Below are positions 53,093-62,657 of a DNA stretch of 64,000 nt, in pieces (position 1 is the stretch's first letter; every line of letters starts with the position of its first letter). Position numbers and translations under genes: made by a program. Source of the DNA: Streptomyces sindenensis (GTDB lineage: Bacteria; Actinomycetota; Actinomycetes; Streptomycetales; Streptomycetaceae); the NCBI RefSeq assembly GCF_014649035.1, contig NZ_BMSG01000008.1, positions 145,240 through 209,239 on the forward strand, given 5' to 3'. Below the pieces are notes generated by a model. It ran no database searches and was not told the DNA's origin. It was given only the letters and a program-made list of their open reading frames with translations.

Positions 53093-55111
53093 TCAGTCGT
53101 TGCCGTTGCCGCTGCCCGGCGTCGTCTTCTGGATCTGGAGCAGGAACTCCGCGTTGGACTGGGTCTTCTTCATCCGGTCCAGGAGGAGTTCGATCGCCTG
53201 CTGCTGGTCGAGCGCGTGCAGCACCCGGCGCAGCTTCCAGACGACCGCCAGCTCGTCGGTGCCGAGCAGGATCTCTTCCTTACGGGTGGAGGACGCGTCG
53301 ACGTCCACCGCCGGGAAGATGCGCTTGTCCGAGAGCTTCCGGTCGAGCTTGAGCTCCATGTTGCCGGTGCCCTTGAACTCCTCGAAGATCACCTCGTCCA
53401 TGCGCGAGCCGGTCTCGACGAGCGCGGTGGCCAGGATGGTCAGCGAGCCGCCGTCCTCGATGTTGCGCGCGGCGCCGAAGAAGCGCTTCGGGGGGTAGAG
53501 CGCGGTCGAGTCGACACCACCGGACAGGATGCGTCCGGAGGCCGGCGCCGCGAGGTTGTACGCGCGGCCCAGGCGGGTGATCGAGTCGAGCAGGACGACC
53601 ACGTCGTGACCCAGCTCGACGAGGCGCTTGGCGCGCTCGATGGCCAGCTCGGCGACGGTGGTGTGATCCTCGGCGGGACGGTCGAAGGTCGAGGAGATGA
53701 CCTCGCCCTTCACCGACCGCTGCATGTCGGTGACCTCTTCAGGACGCTCGTCGACCAGGACGACCATCAGGTGGCACTCGGGGCTGTTGACCGTGATCGC
53801 GTTGGCGATCGACTGCAGGATCATGGTCTTGCCGGTCTTCGGCGGGGCCACGATGAGCCCGCGCTGGCCCTTGCCGATCGGGGCCACCAGGTCGATGATC
53901 CGCGTCGTCAGGATGTTGGAGTCGGTCTCCAGCCGGAGCCGGTCCTGCGGGTAGAGCGGGGTCAGCTTCTGGAACTCGGGGCGGCCCCGGCCGGACTCGG
54001 GCGCCATGCCGTTGACCGAGTCGAGGCGGACCAGCGCGTTGAACTTCTCGCGCCGCTCGCCGTCCTTGGGCTGGCGCACCGCGCCGGTGACGTGGTCGCC
54101 CTTGCGCAGGCCGTTCTTGCGGACCTGGGCGAGCGAGACGTACACGTCGTTCGGGCCCGGCAGGTAGCCGGAGGTCCGGATGAACGCGTAGTTGTCGAGG
54201 ATGTCCAGGATGCCCGCGACGGGGATCAGGACGTCGTCCTCGGCCACCTGCACATCGCCGGCGAAGTCGTCGCGCCCACGGCGGCCGCGGCGGTCGCGGT
54301 AGCGGCCACGACGGCCGCGGCGGCCGCCCGCCTCGTCGTCGAAGTCGTCCTGCGGACCGTTGTCACGGTTCTGCTGGCCCTGGCGCTGCGGGCGCTGCCC
54401 GCCGCCGCCCTGCTGGCCCTGGTCGTCGCCCTTGTTCCGGCGGTCGCGCTGGCGCTCGCGGCGGCCCTCGCGGTCGCCGCGGCCCTGGCCCTGACGGTCG
54501 CCGCGACGGCCCTCGGCCGTGTCGGTGGCGTTCTCGGCGCGGGCGTCGCCCTTGGGCTCGGCCCGCTCCTCGGTCTTCTGCGCGGCCCCGGGCTCCGCCT
54601 TGACCTTGACCTCGGTCTTCGCCTCGGTCTTGGTGTCGGGGCTGCCCGCCTGCGCGGTGGCGCGGCGGCGACGGCGCTCGCCCGCGGGCTGGTCGTCGCT
54701 GGCCGGCTGACCGGGGATGTCGATCTGCTGCTGGGCGGCCGTGCTCTTCTCGGCGGCGGCAGCGGCGCCCTCGTCCCCGGTGCGCGCCTTCGAGGTCGCG
54801 CGGCGCTTGGGCTTGCTCTCCGCCTCGGCGGGGGCCTCTGCGGCCTTGGGGGAGGTCTTGGGGGCGGCGGATCCGCCACCCGCCTGCGCCTCCTTGATGA
54901 CCTCGATCAGCTGGCTCTTGCGCATCCGCGCGGTGCCCCTGATGCCGAGGCCGGACGCGACCTGCTGCAGCTCGGCCAGGACCATGCCCTCGAGGCCGGT
55001 GCCGGAGCGGCGGCGCCGTGCGGTGGTGCCAGTGGCAGCACCTTCGGCGGGCGCGGCGCTGTCGACGTTCTTGTCGGCAGTCACGCCCATCAGATCGGTG
55101 GTGTCGCTCAC
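53093..55111 (-). CDS. rho: Transcription termination factor Rho
   Basis: 672 residues, long for Rho (E. coli 419). The N-terminal helical domain (about 38-76: LEGMVLAELQQVASGLGIRG) is interrupted by a disordered insert at about 78-285, rich in Glu/Ala then Arg/Gly/Gln (GRRGDRQGQGRGDREGRRER). The RNA-binding cold-shock domain follows (about 295-370), then the ATPase with Walker A APPKTGKT at 422-429, Walker B VVVLLDSITRLGRAYN and the Q-loop region LSGGVDSTALYPPKRFF. Hexameric RNA helicase that ends untranslated transcripts. Its 389-bp upstream gap may be its promoter and leader. Confidence 0.97.
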   Translation of the reverse strand: MSDTTDLMGVTADKNVDSAAPAEGAATGTTARRRRSGTGLEGMVLAELQQVASGLGIRGTARMRKSQLIEVIKEAQAGGGSAAPKTSPKAAEAPAEAESKPKRRATSKARTGDEGAAAAAEKSTAAQQQIDIPGQPASDDQPAGERRRRRATAQAGSPDTKTEAKTEVKVKAEPGAAQKTEERAEPKGDARAENATDTAEGRRGDRQGQGRGDREGRRERQRDRRNKGDDQGQQGGGGQRPQRQGQQNRDNGPQDDFDDEAGGRRGRRGRYRDRRGRRGRDDFAGDVQVAEDDVLIPVAGILDILDNYAFIRTSGYLPGPNDVYVSLAQVRKNGLRKGDHVTGAVRQPKDGERREKFNALVRLDSVNGMAPESGRGRPEFQKLTPLYPQDRLRLETDSNILTTRIIDLVAPIGKGQRGLIVAPPKTGKTMILQSIANAITVNSPECHLMVVLVDERPEEVTDMQRSVKGEVISSTFDRPAEDHTTVAELAIERAKRLVELGHDVVVLLDSITRLGRAYNLAAPASGRILSGGVDSTALYPPKRFFGAARNIEDGGSLTILATALVETGSRMDEVIFEEFKGTGNMELKLDRKLSDKRIFPAVDVDASSTRKEEILLGTDELAVVWKLRRVLHALDQQQAIELLLDRMKKTQSNAEFLLQIQKTTPGSGNGND

Positions 55112-55500
55112 GAAGGGTCCTTCCCTGGAGCGGACGTCGGCCTTCTGGCTCGGCGACCGGTTGTGCTGTCCGACTGCGGTCTGTTGATCTTGCTGGATCG
55201 CGGACCTTGCCGGGGCGGTGGTCCGCCGGGTACGGCGGAGAGATGAACGTGCGGGGTCCGGCGCGAGATCCCCCTGCTCGGCCCACTCCTGGACGAGCGA
55301 GGGGTGTCGTGCCGGTTCCGGAGCGTGCTCGAAACTGCTCAGGCAGGCTGCTCAGGCAGTTGGGGAGGCTCCCGGAAGAATGGTGGTCCCGGAGGGGGAC
55401 ACGAAGCAACGCGCCTCAAAGACGTCGGTTGCAGACTTGAGGTTAACACTACCGGCTCCAACAAACATTCCCCCTCTCGCTCACCGGTAATCACATGCGG
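55112..55500. other. Long intergenic region before rho
   Basis: 389 bp between thrB and rho, both minus strand. It holds a sigma-R-like element (55445-55471), a direct repeat CTGCTCAGGCAG (55335-55346 and 55348-55359), TAGTGT at a possible -10, and an otherwise C-rich stretch on the transcribed side that could serve as a rut-like site for autoregulation. I see no open frame. Confidence 0.5.
55445..55471 (-). promoter_or_regulatory. Sigma-R-like element before rho
   Basis: GGAAT (55471-55467) and GTT (55447-55445) on the minus strand are 19 bases apart; sigma-R promoters accept 18, and 19 in some cases. TAGTGT, a sigma-70-type -10, overlaps the same place, so the assignment is uncertain. Confidence 0.4.
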
Positions 55501-56418
55501 CTACGCGGTCAGCGGCAGCACACTCGCGCCCGACGCGTCGAGGGCCAGCCGATTCGCCGCCCAGCCCTCTCCCGCCAATCGGGCGACCTTGTCGGCCGAA
55601 CCCTCCTCCGTCAGCGCCAGGACCGTGGGTCCGGCGCCGGAGATGACCGCGGGCACGCCGTCGGCGCGCAGGCGGTGCACCAGCTCCACGCTCTCCGGCA
55701 TGGCCGGGCCCCGGTATTCCTGGTGGATCCGGTCCTCGGTGGCGGCGAGCAGCAGCTCGGGGCGGCGGGTCAGCGCCTCGACGAGCAGGGCCGCCCGGCC
55801 GGCGTTGAGGGCCGCGTCGACGTGCGGGACGGTGCGTGGGAGGAGGCCGCGCGCCGTCTCGGTGAGCACGGGGCGCCCGGGCACGAAGACGACGGGCACG
55901 ACGGATTCGGCGGGGTCCATCCGGATCGCCCGGGCCGAGCCGCCGTCCATCCAGGCGAGGGTGAATCCGCCGAGCAGACAGGCCGCGACGTTGTCGGGGT
56001 GCCCCTCGATCTCGGTCGCCAGCTCCAGCAGGGCCGCGTCGTCGAGGCGGGCGTCGCCGCCGGTCGTCACGGCGCGGGCGGCGACGATTCCGGCGCAGAT
56101 GGCGGCGGAGGAGGAGCCGAGGCCGCGGCCGTGCGGGATGCGGTTGGCGCAGACGATCTCCAGCCCGCGGGGCTGGCCGCCGAGCAGGTCGAACGCGGTG
56201 CGCAGGGAGCGCACGAGCAGGTGGCTCTCGTCGCGGGGCAGGGTCTCGCTGCCCTCACCCGCGATGTCGATGTGCAGCCCGGAGTCGGCGACCCGGACGA
56301 CGACGTCGTCGTACAGCCCCAGCGAGAGACCGAGGGCGTCGAAACCCGGCCCCAGGTTGGCGCTGGTGGCGGGGACGCGCACCCGGACGGCGGCGGCTCG
56401 GAACGCGGGACCGGCCAT
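55501..56418 (-). CDS. thrB: Homoserine kinase
   Basis: 305 residues, GHMP kinase. VRVPATSANLGPGFDALGLS and the phosphate loop IPHGRGLGSSSAAICAG are diagnostic; GAGPTVLALT is the C-terminal motif. It phosphorylates homoserine for threonine synthesis. ATG 56418 (MAGPAFRAAAVRVRVPATSA) is chosen by family length, with GGAG about 11 bases upstream. It lies 394 bp after thrC, a wide gap within the pathway cluster. Confidence 0.95.
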   Translation of the reverse strand: MAGPAFRAAAVRVRVPATSANLGPGFDALGLSLGLYDDVVVRVADSGLHIDIAGEGSETLPRDESHLLVRSLRTAFDLLGGQPRGLEIVCANRIPHGRGLGSSSAAICAGIVAARAVTTGGDARLDDAALLELATEIEGHPDNVAACLLGGFTLAWMDGGSARAIRMDPAESVVPVVFVPGRPVLTETARGLLPRTVPHVDAALNAGRAALLVEALTRRPELLLAATEDRIHQEYRGPAMPESVELVHRLRADGVPAVISGAGPTVLALTEEGSADKVARLAGEGWAANRLALDASGASVLPLTA

Positions 56419-56812
56419 CGGTCGGACCACTCCTTGTAAGGCGGCGGGGATGCAGTGCGGTGGATCTGCGGCGGCGGGGTCTGCGGGGACGGGGGCGGGA
56501 CATGGTGCGCACCGGGTGTACACGGGGATCCGGTGGCCCGGACCGCGTTCGCCCACGACGGCTGCCGTACCGCAGCGGACCGTCGGGCGGGTGTCGGGCG
56601 GATGGGGTACAGCTTATCGAAGGAAGGTTCTGTCGCGACATAGGGCGCACAGGAGGCGCACGATGCGTGTCGCCCGCCTCCTATGCGCTCTCCGCCCCGG
56701 AAAGAGGGCGGTTGAGCTGGGTTGTCATGGTTGACCGGGTGGCTCGACGGGGCCGACGGGCCCTGGGTCGCGGCGACTGCCGCGACCCGTCCGGCGAAGC
56801 CTCCGACGAGGC
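56419..56812. other. Intergenic region between thrC and thrB
   Basis: 394 bp. Contains a perfect hairpin GGGTCGCGGC-GACT-GCCGCGACCC (56765-56788) that probably ends the hom-thrC message, a 10-bp palindrome TGTCGCGACA (56631-56640), and an inverted AGGAGGCG/CGCCTCCT (56651-56658 with 56675-56682). It likely carries the thrB promoter. No Thr-rich leader peptide or T box is evident. Confidence 0.5.
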
Positions 56813-57883
56813 TCAGACGAGGCCGAGCTTCTCGGCGGCGGTGGCCGCGTCGACCGGGACCGTGACCGGCTGCGGGGCGCCCGCGACGGCCCAGTCGGGG
56901 TCCTTGAGGCCGTTGCCGGTGACCGTGCAGACGATCTTCTGACCGGCGTCGACCTTGCCCTCCTCGGCGGCCTTGAGCAGACCGGCGACGGACGCGGCCG
57001 ACGCGGGCTCCACGAAGACGCCCTCCTGGGAAGCCAACAGCCGGTAGGCGGACAGAATCTGCCGGTCCGTCACCTCGTCGATGAAACCGCCCGATTCGTC
57101 CCGCGCGGCCAGCGCGTAGTCCCAGGACGCCGGGTTCCCGATGCGGATCGCGGTGGCGATGGTGGACGGGTCCTTGACGACCTCGCCGCGCACGATCGGC
57201 GCCGAACCGGAGGCCTGGAAGCCCCACATGCGCGGGGAGCGGGAGGAGACGCCGTCCCCGGCGTACTCGGTGTACCCCTTCCAGTACGCGGTGATGTTGC
57301 CCGCGTTGCCGACCGGCAGGACGTGGATGTCGGGGGCGTCGCCGAGCGCGTCGACGATCTCGAACGCGGCGGTCTTCTGGCCCTCGATGCGGACCGGGTT
57401 GACCGAATTGACCAGCGCCACGGGGTAGTTGTCCGAGAGCGCGCGGGCCAGGGTGAGGCAGTCGTCGAAGTTGCCGTCGACCTGGAGGATCTTGGCGCCG
57501 TGCACGAGGGCCTGGCCCATCTTGCCGAGCGCGATCTTGCCCTGCGGTACGAGGACGGCGCAGACCATGCCCGCGCGGACCGCGTACGCCGCGGCGGAGG
57601 CGGAGGTGTTGCCGGTGGAGGCGCAGATGACGGCCTTCGCCCCCTCCTCCTTGGCCCGGGTGATGGCCATGGTCATGCCGCGGTCCTTGAAGGAACCGGT
57701 GGGGTTGGCGCCCTCGACCTTGAGGTGCACCTCGCAGCCCGTGCGCTCGGAGAGGACCTGCGCCGGTACGAGCGGCGTGCCGCCCTCACGAAGCGTGACG
57801 ACCGGCGTCGTCGCCGTGACCGGAAGCCGGTCCCGGTACTCCTCGATGATGCCGCGCCACTGGTGGGTGCCCTTGCTGGTCAT
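56813..57883 (-). CDS. thrC: Threonine synthase
   Basis: 356 residues, PLP fold type II. The PLP Lys lies in [37 protein letters not shown] is the phosphate-binding loop, and [14 protein letters not shown] ends the protein. It converts O-phosphohomoserine to threonine. ATG 57883 ([20 protein letters not shown]) follows hom by 7 bp, so the two are co-transcribed. Confidence 0.95.
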   Translation of the reverse strand: MTSKGTHQWRGIIEEYRDRLPVTATTPVVTLREGGTPLVPAQVLSERTGCEVHLKVEGANPTGSFKDRGMTMAITRAKEEGAKAVICASTGNTSASAAAYAVRAGMVCAVLVPQGKIALGKMGQALVHGAKILQVDGNFDDCLTLARALSDNYPVALVNSVNPVRIEGQKTAAFEIVDALGDAPDIHVLPVGNAGNITAYWKGYTEYAGDGVSSRSPRMWGFQASGSAPIVRGEVVKDPSTIATAIRIGNPASWDYALAARDESGGFIDEVTDRQILSAYRLLASQEGVFVEPASAASVAGLLKAAEEGKVDAGQKIVCTVTGNGLKDPDWAVAGAPQPVTVPVDAATAAEKLGLV

Positions 57884-57890
57884 GGGTCCT

Positions 57891-59183
57891 TTACTCCCCT
57901 TCAACACGCATGATGCTGGCGACACCGCGCACGGTGTCGAGCTTGCGCAGCGCTTCGACGGTCCCGGAGAGGGCGGCGTCGGGCGCGCGGTGGGTGACGA
58001 CGACGAGCGATGCCTCGCCGTCCTTTCCCTGCTGGCGGACCGTATCGATCGATACGCCCTGCTCGGCGAAGACCGTCGCGACCTGGGCGAGGACGCCCGG
58101 CTTGTCGGCCACGTCGAGGCTGATGTGGTAGCGCGTGACGACCTCGCCCATGGGGCTGACCGGCAGGCGCGTGTAGGCGGACTCACCGGGTCCGGTGGCC
58201 TCGCCCAGTTTGTTGCGGCAGACCGCGACGAGGTCGCCGAGGACCGCGGAGGCGGTCGGGGAGCCGCCGGCGCCGGGCCCGTAGAACATCAGCTGTCCGG
58301 CGGCCTCGGCCTCCACGAACACCGCGTTGTAGGCCTCGCGGACGGAGGCCAGCGGGTGGCTGAGCGGGATCATCGCGGGGTGGACGCGGGCGGTGACGGA
58401 GGCCCCGTCGGCGGCGCGCTCGCAGATGGCGAGCAGCTTGACCGTGCAGCCCATGCGGCGGGCGGACGCGATGTCGGCGGCGGTGACCTCGGTGATGCCC
58501 TCGCGGTGCACGTCACCGATCTTCACGCGGGTGTGGAAGGCGATCCCGGCGAGGATCGCGGCCTTCGCGGCGGCGTCGAAGCCCTCGACGTCGGCGGTCG
58601 GGTCGGCCTCGGCGTATCCGAGGGCGGTGGCCTCGTCGAGCGCCTCGGAGTAACCGGCGCCGCTGGTGTCCATCCTGTCGAGGATGAAGTTGGTCGTGCC
58701 GTTGACGATGCCGAGCACCCGGTTGACCTTGTCGCCCGCGAGCGACTCGCGCAGCGGCCGCACCAGCGGGATGGCCCCGGCGACGGCGGCCTCGTAGTAC
58801 AGGTCGCGGCCGTACTTCTCGGCGGCGGCGTGCAGGGCGGCGCCGTCCTCGGCGAGCAGCGCCTTGTTCGCGGAGACGACGCTCGCGCCGTTCTCGAACG
58901 CGGTGGTGATGAGCGTACGGGCGGGCTCGATGCCCCCGATGACCTCGACGACGACGTCGATGTCGCCGCGCCGCACGAGCGCGGTCGCGTCGGTGGTGAT
59001 CAGTGCGGGGTCGATGCCCTCACGCACCTTCGAGGGCCGGCGGACTGCCACCCCGGCGAGCTCGACGGGCGCGCCGATGCGCGCCGCGAGGTCGTCGGCG
59101 TGCGTCGTCATGATGCGCGCCACCTCTGAGCCGACCACACCGCAGCCCAGCAGCGCCACCTTCAGCGGACGCGTACGCATCAT
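57891..59183 (-). CDS. hom: Homoserine dehydrogenase
   Basis: 430 residues. N-terminal NAD(P) Rossmann domain ([20 protein letters not shown]), catalytic domain ([41 protein letters not shown]; Lys and Asp of the active site) and a C-terminal ACT domain ([20 protein letters not shown]) for threonine feedback. It reduces aspartate semialdehyde to homoserine. Start ATG 59183 ([12 protein letters not shown]) has GAGG upstream. Confidence 0.96.
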   Translation of the reverse strand: MMRTRPLKVALLGCGVVGSEVARIMTTHADDLAARIGAPVELAGVAVRRPSKVREGIDPALITTDATALVRRGDIDVVVEVIGGIEPARTLITTAFENGASVVSANKALLAEDGAALHAAAEKYGRDLYYEAAVAGAIPLVRPLRESLAGDKVNRVLGIVNGTTNFILDRMDTSGAGYSEALDEATALGYAEADPTADVEGFDAAAKAAILAGIAFHTRVKIGDVHREGITEVTAADIASARRMGCTVKLLAICERAADGASVTARVHPAMIPLSHPLASVREAYNAVFVEAEAAGQLMFYGPGAGGSPTASAVLGDLVAVCRNKLGEATGPGESAYTRLPVSPMGEVVTRYHISLDVADKPGVLAQVATVFAEQGVSIDTVRQQGKDGEASLVVVTHRAPDAALSGTVEALRKLDTVRGVASIMRVEGE

Positions 59184-59279
59184 CCGACCTCGTTTCTCAT
59201 ACATGCACATGTGGGGACCAGTCTCACTCACCGGACGGGAGTTCCTGACCCCCGTCCGGATCCTGAGATGACTATTTCA

Positions 59280-60671
59280 TCAGCCGACATCGAGACGCAG
59301 GAGATCTTCCTCCGTCTCGCGCCGGACGATGACGCGCGCCTCGCCGTCCCGGACGGCGACGACCGGGGGGCGCAGCGCGTGGTTGTAGTTGCTCGCCATC
59401 GAGCGGCAGTACGCGCCGGTGGCGGGGACCGCGATCAGGTCCCCCGGAGCCAGGTCGGCGGGGAGGAACGCGTCCTTGACCACGATGTCCCCGCTCTCGC
59501 AGTGCTTGCCGACGACCCGGACGAGCATCGGCCCGGCGTCCGAGGTGCGCGAGACGAGCGCCACGCTGTACTCGGCGTCGTACAGCGCGGTACGAATATT
59601 GTCCGACATTCCGCCGTCGACGCTGACGTACGTCCGCAGCCCTTCGAGGGGCTTGATCGTGCCGACCTCGTACAGCGTGAACGCGGTGGGTCCGACGATG
59701 GCCCGCCCCGGCTCGACGGAGATGCGGGGCGTACGGAGCTTCGCGGCCTCGCACTCGCGGGTGACGATGTCGCTGAGCGCCTTGGCGATCTCGTGCGGCT
59801 CGCGGGGGTCGTCCTCGGAGGTGTACGCGATGCCGAGGCCGCCGCCGAGGTCGATCTCGGGCAGCTCGACGCCGTGTTCGTCGCGGATCTCGGCGAGCAG
59901 CTGCACCACGCGCCGGGCGGAGACCTCGAAGCCGGCCATGTCGAAGATCTGCGAGCCGATGTGGGAGTGGACGCCGATGAGTTCGAGCCCGTCGAGCGAG
60001 AGCGCGCGGCGCACCGCCTCGGCGGCCTGACCGTCGGCGAGCGCGATGCCGAACTTCTGGTCCTCGTGCGCCGTGGCGATGAACTCGTGGGTGTGGGCCT
60101 CGACGCCGACGGTGACGCGGATCTGCACGCGCTGGCGCACGCCGTGGCGCTGGGCGATGTGGGCGACGCGGACGATCTCCTGGAAGGAGTCGAGCACGAT
60201 CCGCCCGACGCCGGCCTCGACGGCCCGCTCGATCTCGGCGACGGTCTTGTTGTTGCCGTGGAAGGCGATGCGCTCGGCGGGCATACCGGCGTCGAGGGCG
60301 GTGGTCAGCTCCCCGCCGGAGCACACGTCGAGGTTGAGCCCTTCCTCCTTCAACCAGCGCACGACGGCACGGGAGAGGAAGGCCTTGCCGGCGTAGAAGA
60401 CGTCGGCGTCGGGCCCGAAGGCGTCGGCCCAGGCGCGGCAGCGGGCCCGGAAGTCGCTCTCGTCCAGGAAGTAGGCCGGGGTGCCGAACTCCTCGGCGAG
60501 CCGGGCGACGGCGATCCCGCCGACGGTGAGGGCGCCGTCCGCGTCACGGGTGACGGTGCGCGACCAGACCTTCTCGTCGAGGACGTTGAGGTCGGCGGCG
60601 GGCGCGGAGTAGTGCCCCTCGGGGAGGACGTCGGCGTGGCGGGGGCCTGCGGGATGTGCGGAGCGGCTCAT
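59280..60671 (-). CDS. lysA: Diaminopimelate decarboxylase
   Basis: 463 residues, fold type III PLP enzyme. The PLP Lys lies in DVFYAGKAFLSRAVVRWL; HIGSQIFDMAGFE, GGGLGIAY (phosphate loop) and EPGRAIVGPTAFTLY, and the product-binding GAYCRSMASNYNHALRPPVV are present. It makes lysine from meso-DAP (Streptomyces walls use LL-DAP). It starts at ATG 60671 and follows nrtL by 32 bp. Confidence 0.95.
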   Translation of the reverse strand: MSRSAHPAGPRHADVLPEGHYSAPAADLNVLDEKVWSRTVTRDADGALTVGGIAVARLAEEFGTPAYFLDESDFRARCRAWADAFGPDADVFYAGKAFLSRAVVRWLKEEGLNLDVCSGGELTTALDAGMPAERIAFHGNNKTVAEIERAVEAGVGRIVLDSFQEIVRVAHIAQRHGVRQRVQIRVTVGVEAHTHEFIATAHEDQKFGIALADGQAAEAVRRALSLDGLELIGVHSHIGSQIFDMAGFEVSARRVVQLLAEIRDEHGVELPEIDLGGGLGIAYTSEDDPREPHEIAKALSDIVTRECEAAKLRTPRISVEPGRAIVGPTAFTLYEVGTIKPLEGLRTYVSVDGGMSDNIRTALYDAEYSVALVSRTSDAGPMLVRVVGKHCESGDIVVKDAFLPADLAPGDLIAVPATGAYCRSMASNYNHALRPPVVAVRDGEARVIVRRETEEDLLRLDVG

Positions 60672-60703
60672 CGTGATGCTCTCTCGGGTCTTTTCTGATC
60701 TCG

Positions 60704-61948
60704 TCAGAGATGGTCGGGCGCGCGGATGCCGAGCAGGGACAGGCCGCCGGCCAGCACCGTCCCGGCGGCTTCGGCGAGGGCCAGCCGGGCGCGGTGGGCG
60801 GCCGAGGGTTTCTCGTCACCGGCGGGCAGGGGCGGGCAGGAGTCGTGGAAGTCGAAGAACGCGTGCGCGACGGCTTCCAGCTGCCGGGCGACCCGGTCGG
60901 GCGCGCGGTGACGGGCCCCGGCGAGCAGGACACCGGGGTGGTCGGCGATGAGGTCGAGGAGGGGGCGGGCGGCGGCGTCGTACGGGGCGGGCCCGGAGCC
61001 GATCTCGCCGTACGGGGCGGGGTCGGCGTTCGCGGCCTGTGCGCCGTACGGGGCGGGCTCAGTGCTGATCTCGCCGTACGGGGCGGGCGCGGCGTTCGCG
61101 GCCTGCGCGCCGTACGGGGCGGGGCTTTCGCCGTGCGTGGCGGGCGCGGCGGCGCCCTCACCCTGCGCGGCCGCCTCGGCGGTGAACCCGAGGGCGGCGG
61201 CCCCGCGCGTGAGGGCGCGGGCCCTGGCATGGGCGTAACGGACCCGGAAGAGCGGGTTGGCCTCGCCCTGGACGAGCAGTTCGGGGCCGAGGGCGGCGCG
61301 GTCGTGTCCGGCGGCGCGCAGGAGCCCCCAGCGGGCCGCGTCGGGCCCGAGCCGCTCCAGCAGCTCCCCCGCGGTGGCCCCGGCGGGGACGGGCCGGATC
61401 CCGGTGAGCGGTACGGGGGGTGTCCCGTGTGCGTCGACGGTGACGCCGAGGCGGACCCAGTCCGGGTCGGGCGCCTGTTCGCAGGTGGTCCGGACCCGGG
61501 CGCCCTGGGCGGTGAGGAGCCGGCGCACGGTCTGGGCGGTGACGGCGGCGCGGACCTCCCGCGCGTGGTGGAACTGGTGGGCCTCGTCCCGGAGGGCGTC
61601 CCCGTGCCCGTACGCGAGGCCCTGTTCCCGTACGGCGGCGAGCACGGCCCGGTCGCTGACGGCCGGGGCGTCGAGGGTGAAGCTCAGGAATCCGGGTCCG
61701 GTGATCTCGACCCGTCCGACGCCGGGCTCGGCGGCGACGCGTTCGCGCAGGATGCGGGCGACCTCCAGCGCGGGCAGCGCGGCGGGGCCGGCGAGCTGGA
61801 GGGCGACGGCGCAGGCGTAGTCGCCGCTGCCGCCGGGCCGGGTCCGCTCCACCCGCACGCGCGCGGGCACGGGCGCGCGCAACGCATCCTCGTCGACCGC
61901 GCGGCGCACGGCGTGCAGCACGGTCCGGGAGAGGTCGGCGGGGGTCAC
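60704..61948 (-). CDS. nrtL: ArgS-related anticodon-binding protein (NrtL)
   Basis: 414 residues. It resembles arginyl-tRNA synthetase with the catalytic core largely lost: an N-terminal additional domain (DYACAVALQLAGPAALPALE, GFLSFTLDAPA) is kept, HIGH and KMSKS are absent, and the C-terminal anticodon-binding DALR-like domain remains (FRVRYAHARARALTRG, FDFHDSCPPLPAG, LALAEAAGTVLAGGLSLLGI). Between them lies a variable insert with 10- and 12-residue units (PAPYGEI..., PAPYGAQAANAD). It precedes lysA and hom in a conserved order; a role in tRNA binding rather than charging is likely. Start GTG or ATG: ATG 61948 used. Confidence 0.85.
   Translation of the reverse strand: MTPADLSRTVLHAVRRAVDEDALRAPVPARVRVERTRPGGSGDYACAVALQLAGPAALPALEVARILRERVAAEPGVGRVEITGPGFLSFTLDAPAVSDRAVLAAVREQGLAYGHGDALRDEAHQFHHAREVRAAVTAQTVRRLLTAQGARVRTTCEQAPDPDWVRLGVTVDAHGTPPVPLTGIRPVPAGATAGELLERLGPDAARWGLLRAAGHDRAALGPELLVQGEANPLFRVRYAHARARALTRGAAALGFTAEAAAQGEGAAAPATHGESPAPYGAQAANAAPAPYGEISTEPAPYGAQAANADPAPYGEIGSGPAPYDAAARPLLDLIADHPGVLLAGARHRAPDRVARQLEAVAHAFFDFHDSCPPLPAGDEKPSAAHRARLALAEAAGTVLAGGLSLLGIRAPDHL
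60981..61122 (-). repeat. In-frame tandem repeat in nrtL
   Basis: TACGGGGCGG recurs at 60981, 61011, 61047, 61077 and 61113, spaced 30, 36, 30 and 36 bases. The 66-bp compound unit encodes 22 residues (about PAPYGAQAANAD plus PAPYGEIxxx). Confidence 0.88.
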
Positions 61949-62057
61949 GGGTCAAGCGTAGGTGAGAGAGGGGGGCACTTCGCGAACCGGTTTCGCCATC
62001 CGGTCAGCCGGGCCCGGTTCCACGGGACGGGCCGGCCGGTCCGGTCCGGCGCGCCGG

Positions 62058-62492
62058 TCAGCCGGCGGTGCTCCCCGCCCGCCCGGCACCGCGCCGCCCG
62101 TCCGCCGAGGGCTCTTCCTCCCCGGTCACCAGTCGGCGCATGATCCGCACCAGTTCGCTCGGCTCGAACGGCTTCGCCAGGAAAGCGTCGACCCCGGCCG
62201 CCACGCCCGCGTCGACCTCGTAAGGCGTGCAGGCGCTGATGACGGCGATGGGGAGAGCGCGGGTGCGGGGGTCGGAGCGCAGCCGGGTGGCGGTCTCCAG
62301 ACCGTCCAGCCGGGGCATCACGACGTCGAGGGTGATGGCGTCGGGGCGTACTCTCCCGACCAGGTCCAGAGCCTCGACACCATCGGCCGCGGTCACGACC
62401 TCGAAGCCCTCCAGCTCGAGATTGACCCTGATCAGCTGCCGGATGACCTTGTTGTCGTCGACAACAAGCACGCGGCCGTACGCCCCTGACAC
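62058..62492 (-). CDS. Single-domain response regulator
   Basis: 144 residues, receiver only. VSGAYGRVLVVDDNKVIRQL at the N-terminus (Asp pair), phospho-Asp in ITLDVVMPRLDG, and Lys in AFLAKPFEPSEL. The ~20-residue C-terminal tail is low complexity. GTG 62492 is likely leaderless: TACTCT (62504-62499, minus strand) lies six bases before it. No kinase is adjacent; such proteins may relay phosphate or act by protein contact. Conserved beside the ArgS relic in Streptomyces. Confidence 0.9.
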   Translation of the reverse strand: MSGAYGRVLVVDDNKVIRQLIRVNLELEGFEVVTAADGVEALDLVGRVRPDAITLDVVMPRLDGLETATRLRSDPRTRALPIAVISACTPYEVDAGVAAGVDAFLAKPFEPSELVRIMRRLVTGEEEPSADGRRGAGRAGSTAG

Positions 62493-62498
62493 CCTTCG

Positions 62499-62504
62499 AG
62501 AGTA
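62499..62504 (-). promoter_or_regulatory. Leaderless -10 element of the response regulator gene
   Basis: TACTCT on the minus strand ends six bases before GTG 62492, so transcription should begin at or next to the start codon. No -35 is obvious. Confidence 0.5.
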
Positions 62505-62657
62505 GGTCGGCCCGAGGGGCGGCGTCCGGGTTTTGTCCACTTCCGCCCCCGGACGGGTGGCCACCGCCCCCGCCCGGCGCTTCGGCGGAATACCTGTTCA
62601 CGGACACCCCGTCGGAGCTGGTAGTGTTTCACCCGTCGCAGAGCAACACCGCGATTC

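Noticed and set aside
56419..56812. Threonine attenuator or T box before thrB
   Set aside because: No Thr/Ile-rich leader peptide, T-box sequence or terminator/antiterminator pair is evident.
60981..61122. CRISPR-like spaced repeats
   Set aside because: Spacers are repeats themselves and the frame is coding; unit lengths of 30 and 36 alternate. It is an in-frame repeat in nrtL.
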